From Mauremys mutica (lineage: Eukaryota; Chordata; Testudines; Geoemydidae): DNA of 64,000 bases. Positions 54,151 through 64,000 of the stretch are shown here, in pieces. The stretch lies in NCBI RefSeq assembly GCF_020497125.1, contig NC_059093.1, positions 23,310,486-23,374,485 on the forward strand. The letters are read 5' to 3'. The stretch's first letter is position 1; each line of letters begins with the position of its first letter. The notes below the pieces were generated by a model. That model saw only the letters and a list, made by a program, of their open reading frames with translations. It ran no database searches and was not told the DNA's origin. Position numbers and translations under genes: made by a program.

Positions 54151-55244
54151 ACCTTGTGTTCACTGGCTGCCCCCGCCCCCCGCAGCATTTCCATTGACCG
54201 GCAAAAGTGCTAAAACTACAGCTGCCTTGTCTCCACAAGGAATTTAACATATGTTAAAATACATCTGTTCCCTAGTGTAGACATAGCCTGTAAATGAAGT
54301 TAAATATGGACTGTAGCCCAGTAGGTCTGGCTATTTGTGCAGCTGAAACCTAGGTCTTCTAGAGCTCTGATATTACAGTTAAAGTCCAGCCCACGCTGCT
54401 CATACATAGGCCGGCTGCTTTAAATCTCACCAGGGGCAACTTAATGCAAAAACCTAACCCACACCTCAACACAAAGCAAAACATTGGGCCCGCTGTGGCT
54501 CTCAGCCCTTCACTGGCAGCAGGACTGGCTGCAGCAGGGCCCGATCCTGCATGGTACTGAGGCCTTGATCTTTAAAGGCATCCTAACTCCCACTGAAATC
54601 AGTGGCAATTAGGCATCTAATACCTTTGAAGACCTAGGTCTGATTTCCCTCACCTCTCACTCAATGGGAGCTGAGGCCACTCGGGACCTTCCATGAATAC
54701 TTGAGTTTTTTCATGAAACTTAACACTAAATGCACCAACCCTTAAAGCCCACTGCCATTACAATCAATGCAATTTTTGCCTGGGTAAGGAAAACAGGATT
54801 GGATCCATGACAACAATGACTCCACTGACCAGACTGCTATTTGTACGCACAGTGAAGCGTATCTTACACCACTATAGCATCACTGACTCAGTGGAGTAAA
54901 TATTACTTATCTAGGGGAAATCCTGGCCCTACTGAGTAAGGCTTTATCTCCACCGAAAAGATGATCGGCCTTCACACACGCCCTCCCGCATTGTGGATGA
55001 AGTTACATTGCTGTAAAGGTACCAGTACAAGAAGAGGAATAAACTTCTTAGTAGTATATGGCACCTATATGCCATTACAGCTACATGTAGACTAGGGCTT
55101 GTAGTGGAATAACTGATGTTGGTAAAAATTGCTCCCCTAACCACAACAGTTATAGCTGCACAAAATCTGGGTGGTGACTAGGCCTATAAAATAAATATCA
55201 CAATGCTGCACCATACAATGTCTCTTTACCATGACAATCACTAA
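54151..55244. other. Intergenic, decayed repeats only
   Basis: Fragments ending CTAGTGTAGACATAGCCT (54270-54290) resemble a Harbinger-type terminus. Otherwise nothing recognised. Confidence 0.35.
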
Positions 55245-56983
55245 AGACACGCTCGAAAACAGAGGATTTATTGTTGAACAGGCCCATTAAAACTGGAAAA
55301 ACAAATTCAACAACGCATTTATTTGTATTTTTGGGTAAAAACGTTTTTTTCATGTTAACAAAAGCAGAATAAGTTTATTTAGTGTTCATTTCACACCTTT
55401 GACAGTTGCAGCTGTCAGGAAAGGAAATACAGTATTAAAATAAACTGAATAAAGTTGCTCACCAACAAAAAAAAATTTACATTATGCAAATCTGTGGATT
55501 GTAACATCAACAGTATAAAATGTAACAAAATCGGAATTTTAATTTAAAAAAAAAAAAGCTTTAAAAGATAACAGTCCAGGCTATAAAACTATATAAGCAT
55601 TGTATAAGAAATGTTAAAGTCAACAAGTCTACAGATACATCTTGTAAAAACCTCACTACATTATATATTTATAATATCTAATAACATTTGAAATCATGCA
55701 CAAATTTGTACATTTTTAATGGGAAGCCTAATGCTTTAGGTACTTGGAATGTACAATTAGCAGACATTTGTAAGAAAATACCAAAATTTATTTTAATTAA
55801 CCCCCCCCCCACACAAATCTATAGAAATCTACTTTCTCAAGAACTTCCACTGACATAACCTCAAACTATAAATTATTACTTTTATGAGAAGAGCCTTGTG
55901 GTGCTAAAAAATAATACTAATGTGAGATGCTGTCAGCCTGTTATTTTGAATCACTGATATGTCGTAAGCACAGGGGAAAAAATAAACCAAACCACCATGT
56001 TATTATGATATTTGCCTCTTTGTGTTAGTAAAAGAGTTAAAATCTTCTCATAAAAATACCTCCCCATGCCTTCTTGGTCCATACTAAAGTTCCCCTCTTT
56101 ATTTAGTGTGCTTTGAAACAGTGATTTGTTACAGATGCACATAAATAGCATACAAAGGTAAGTCCAGCAAATTAGGCATTATTGGCATTTTTAGCATGCG
56201 TTAGACTTAAAAGTGATATACAATCATTGTACTTCCCCTATAAAGAATGTGGCTCTTCTTGCTATTTTGCCAGTGTGTTATTTCTGAAATCCAACAATGC
56301 AATGATACTGGCAAGGAGAAAAATAAATAAATAATGTGCATCATTCAAAGTCAACATTTAGCTTTGCTGCATACTTGTTTTTAAGATCAACCACGAAGAT
56401 ACCTTCATTCAAAAATAGAAAAATAAACACCCACACCCCCTTAATGCCCAGTGGTTAAACTGATGGACGAATTCTTGGCCTTAGATTTTCAAATATGTAA
56501 AAATCGTCCCTCTGTTATTTGTTTAACCACTGATGATGTATTGCAAACTAAACTTACCTTTGCTCACTGCAATCCAGGATAAACTAATTTTTTAAAAAAT
56601 GAATATATATATTTATAACATTAAATGTAATTTGTTAAAGGAATGTACATCTATACAGTCTCTCAGTATTTCCTGTAAACACAAAAGAAAGACTTGATTA
56701 ATATATTTTTCTCCATATTTAATAAGTTAAAGAACTTAAATGCAGTAAATTTTAAAGCTTACAGTAATGCTATGCTATTTCAACCGATGAACAGATATGT
56801 TAATGTCTATAAATAAATTTACAAATATACATGTTAAGATACAATTATTAAAACAAAACTGTGAAGATATTAAAAAAAAATCTTTTGCCCAGATCAGTAT
56901 AGCCTAGATTGCAATGCTCTTATTTTGAGAGATTTCCCTCTCAGTACTGCTTTACATTGCATTAATATTATACATTCTTTTTT

Positions 56984-57052
<69 letters not shown>
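56984..57052. repeat. (GATA)n microsatellite
   Basis: About 17 perfect tandem GATA units (plus strand), within the presumed 3'UTR. Confidence 0.97.
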
Positions 57053-57053
<1 letters not shown>

Positions 57054-57394
57054 TGTACACAATTCTCTGGAATAAACCTTTTTGATATAAGTTAAAGGCT
57101 CTTGCCTACAGGTACCCGTAATTTTTCTCTCCAAGTCACTGCGGATGGATGGAGACAACTTGCTAGCTTTAAAGGGGAGAAGTACTGAAACAGCTGCTTC
57201 TCTTGGGCTTTAAAGCAAAAACCAAAAACTCAAATCTCCATCTCAAGAGCGTGACTTTTACATTCTTAGAGCCTGGTCCTGCAGCATCCAGCACACTGGC
57301 AAAATACTGCATTCACATGAAGCCCCCCTGAAGACAATAGGGCTCTGGATGGACAGTTTGCTCATGTGTAAGAAGTTGCAAGATCAGAGACTAA

Positions 57395-57691
57395 GGCCTG
57401 GTCTACACCAGGAGGGGGGATTGATCTAAGTTACGCAACTTCAACTACATGAATAATGTACTGAAGTCGACGTACTTAGATCTACTCACCGCAGTGTCTT
57501 CACTTCACTGCAGTGAGTCGACTGCTGCCGCTCCCCGTTGACTCTGCCTGAGCCTCTCATGGTGCTGGAGTACAGGAGTCAATGGGAGAGTGCTTGGGGG
57601 CTGATTTATCACGTCTAGACTAGACGTGATAAATCGACCCCCGCTGGATCAATCACTGCCCGCCGATCCGGTGGGTAGTATAGACATACCC
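57395..57691. mobile_element. Harbinger-type MITE
   Basis: 297 bp with ends GGCCTGGTCTACACCAGGAG and TAGTATAGACATACCC, the same termini as the Harbinger element at 35708-40962. It is flanked by a perfect TAA duplication (57392-57394 and 57692-57694), the canonical PIF/Harbinger target. Non-coding. It contains the palindrome at 57603-57635. Confidence 0.92.
57603..57635. repeat. Perfect palindrome, 16-bp arms
   Basis: GATTTATCACGTCTAG and its exact reverse complement are separated by one base, in the MITE. It is cruciform- or hairpin-capable and would fold in the 3'UTR RNA. Confidence 0.9.
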
Positions 57692-58305
57692 TAATTCTGC
57701 TTCTGATTTAATTATTTAGCAATTCCCTGGAGACATGTGGTACCTTTATACCCACCACTTTCATGCTTTCCTCTCTATGAACCCCAAAATGAACACATTA
57801 CAAGGACTTTCATGCATTTACCCTTCCGTTTGGAATGTTCTGACTCTTCTGTATACACCAGTCACTCACAGCCCAAGTGCAAGAGAGGGTTATGATCTAT
57901 TACAGTCAAACCGCTGTTTGCCACCAAACCATTAACACCTTTGAGATTGTGACTATGTCAAAAAAAGGGATTTTTTTGTGTGTGGAGGGGGATTTTTTTT
58001 CCCTAAGTAGCTGGGTAATGATCAAGCGACTATAAAAAAAAAACAGCCAACAAAAATACAGCTATTTATATAAATATACTAATCCCTGCAGGCAATGTGT
58101 CTTTTCAGCAAAAGGTTCATGAACAGATTGCATAAGCAAAGAATTTCTACATTCTTTACACTTCTCCTCCCCAGAAAAAGAAAGTTTTTTTTCCCTCTTC
58201 TTTATATTGCACGCACAGAATGGCAACTCTGGCACTCGATAATACATTACCGGAGGTCCAGAGGTCAGCAACCCTACATTTAACAGGGGGGGGGTTGTTT
58301 GTTTA

Positions 58306-58333
58306 AAATATATATATATATATATATATATAT
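58306..58333. repeat. (TA)n microsatellite
   Basis: About 13 TA units preceded by a G9 run near 58287. Confidence 0.95.
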
Positions 58334-58481
58334 CAAATCATCTTGGCTAGAGATTAGTTCCTTCAGGCGAAACAGTGCTTTTAGACTTCTTCTACAGCAA
58401 AATGGGGGAAAAAATAACCCCAAACCCCTACAACCCTTCTACGGCTCAACAACAAAAAGCTTCGTGAATTACCAAGTAGTT

Positions 58482-63978
<5,497 letters not shown>

Positions 63979-64000
63979 CTGCCAACAAAAAACAGTCATA

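Larger units (their letters stand above)
55245..58481 (-). other. Probable FGFR3-like 3'UTR
   Basis: About 3.2 kb of AT-rich sequence follows the stop codon at 58482 on the minus strand. A polyadenylation signal AATAAA (minus, 55272-55267) with a T/G-rich segment just beyond it is a plausible 3' end. It holds a Harbinger MITE (57395-57691), an (ATAG)n array and a (TA)n array. The end is inferred; earlier signals (for example near 56098-56103) are also possible. Confidence 0.45.

Overview
The window is vertebrate genomic DNA, most likely from a turtle. This is inferred from several dense CR1 LINEs ending in the ATTCTATG-type 3' tail, PIF/Harbinger and hAT DNA transposons, a Penelope-like element, CORE-SINE (MIR) relics, Ty3/Gypsy elements with turtle-type LTRs, and spliced vertebrate exons. 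Only one multi-exon host gene with an open frame is clear: the 3' half of an FGFR3-like receptor tyrosine kinase on the minus strand at the right edge. The rest is intergenic DNA built of repeats, two degenerate host-derived gene copies, and one weak gene candidate.

Layout. 1-6100: old LTR and CR1 fragments, two GC-rich tandem repeats (about 50 bp and exactly 111 bp), a GC-rich promoter-like block and an unidentified proline-rich coding candidate. 6100-13600: AT-rich unique DNA, then a gag/protease relic of a Gypsy element and an LTR fragment. 14000-16370: 5'-truncated CR1 (minus). 16395-18108: a MYCN exon-3 copy with its 3'UTR (minus), split by a hAT element. 19240-20640: a degenerate KRAB zinc-finger gene. 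21945-24870: a 51/52-bp minisatellite with a higher-order period of about 516 bp. 27119-31922: a nearly intact CR1 (minus). 32280-34650: minor repeats, old LINE pieces and two MIR copies.

35560-52475 is one nested structure: a degenerate full-length CR1 (plus) whose 5'UTR received a 5.26-kb PIF/Harbinger transposon (35708-40962, TSD TGA) and a 6.9-kb LTR retrotransposon (41040-47945, TSD GGAGT), and whose RT region received a 328-bp hAT element (51195-51522, TSD ATCTGGAG) that itself holds a CR1 tail. The LTR element encodes gag with a SCAN-like capsid, protease, integrase, then reverse transcriptase and RNase H. Integrase before RT is the Gmr1-like order, unusual for Ty3/Gypsy. The Harbinger element keeps an intact two-exon Myb/SANT-like gene but has lost the N-terminal half of its transposase.

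52476-58481: a Penelope-like GIY-YIG relic, unique DNA, and a probable 3.2-kb FGFR3 3'UTR holding a Harbinger MITE and a tetranucleotide array. 58482-63978: six FGFR3-like kinase exons. All splice sites and frames are intact, yet there are substitutions at positions I recall as nearly invariant (APE to ALE, first activation-loop Tyr to Cys, a lost codon, a short altered C-tail). This suggests a relaxed or diverging paralogue or gametologue.
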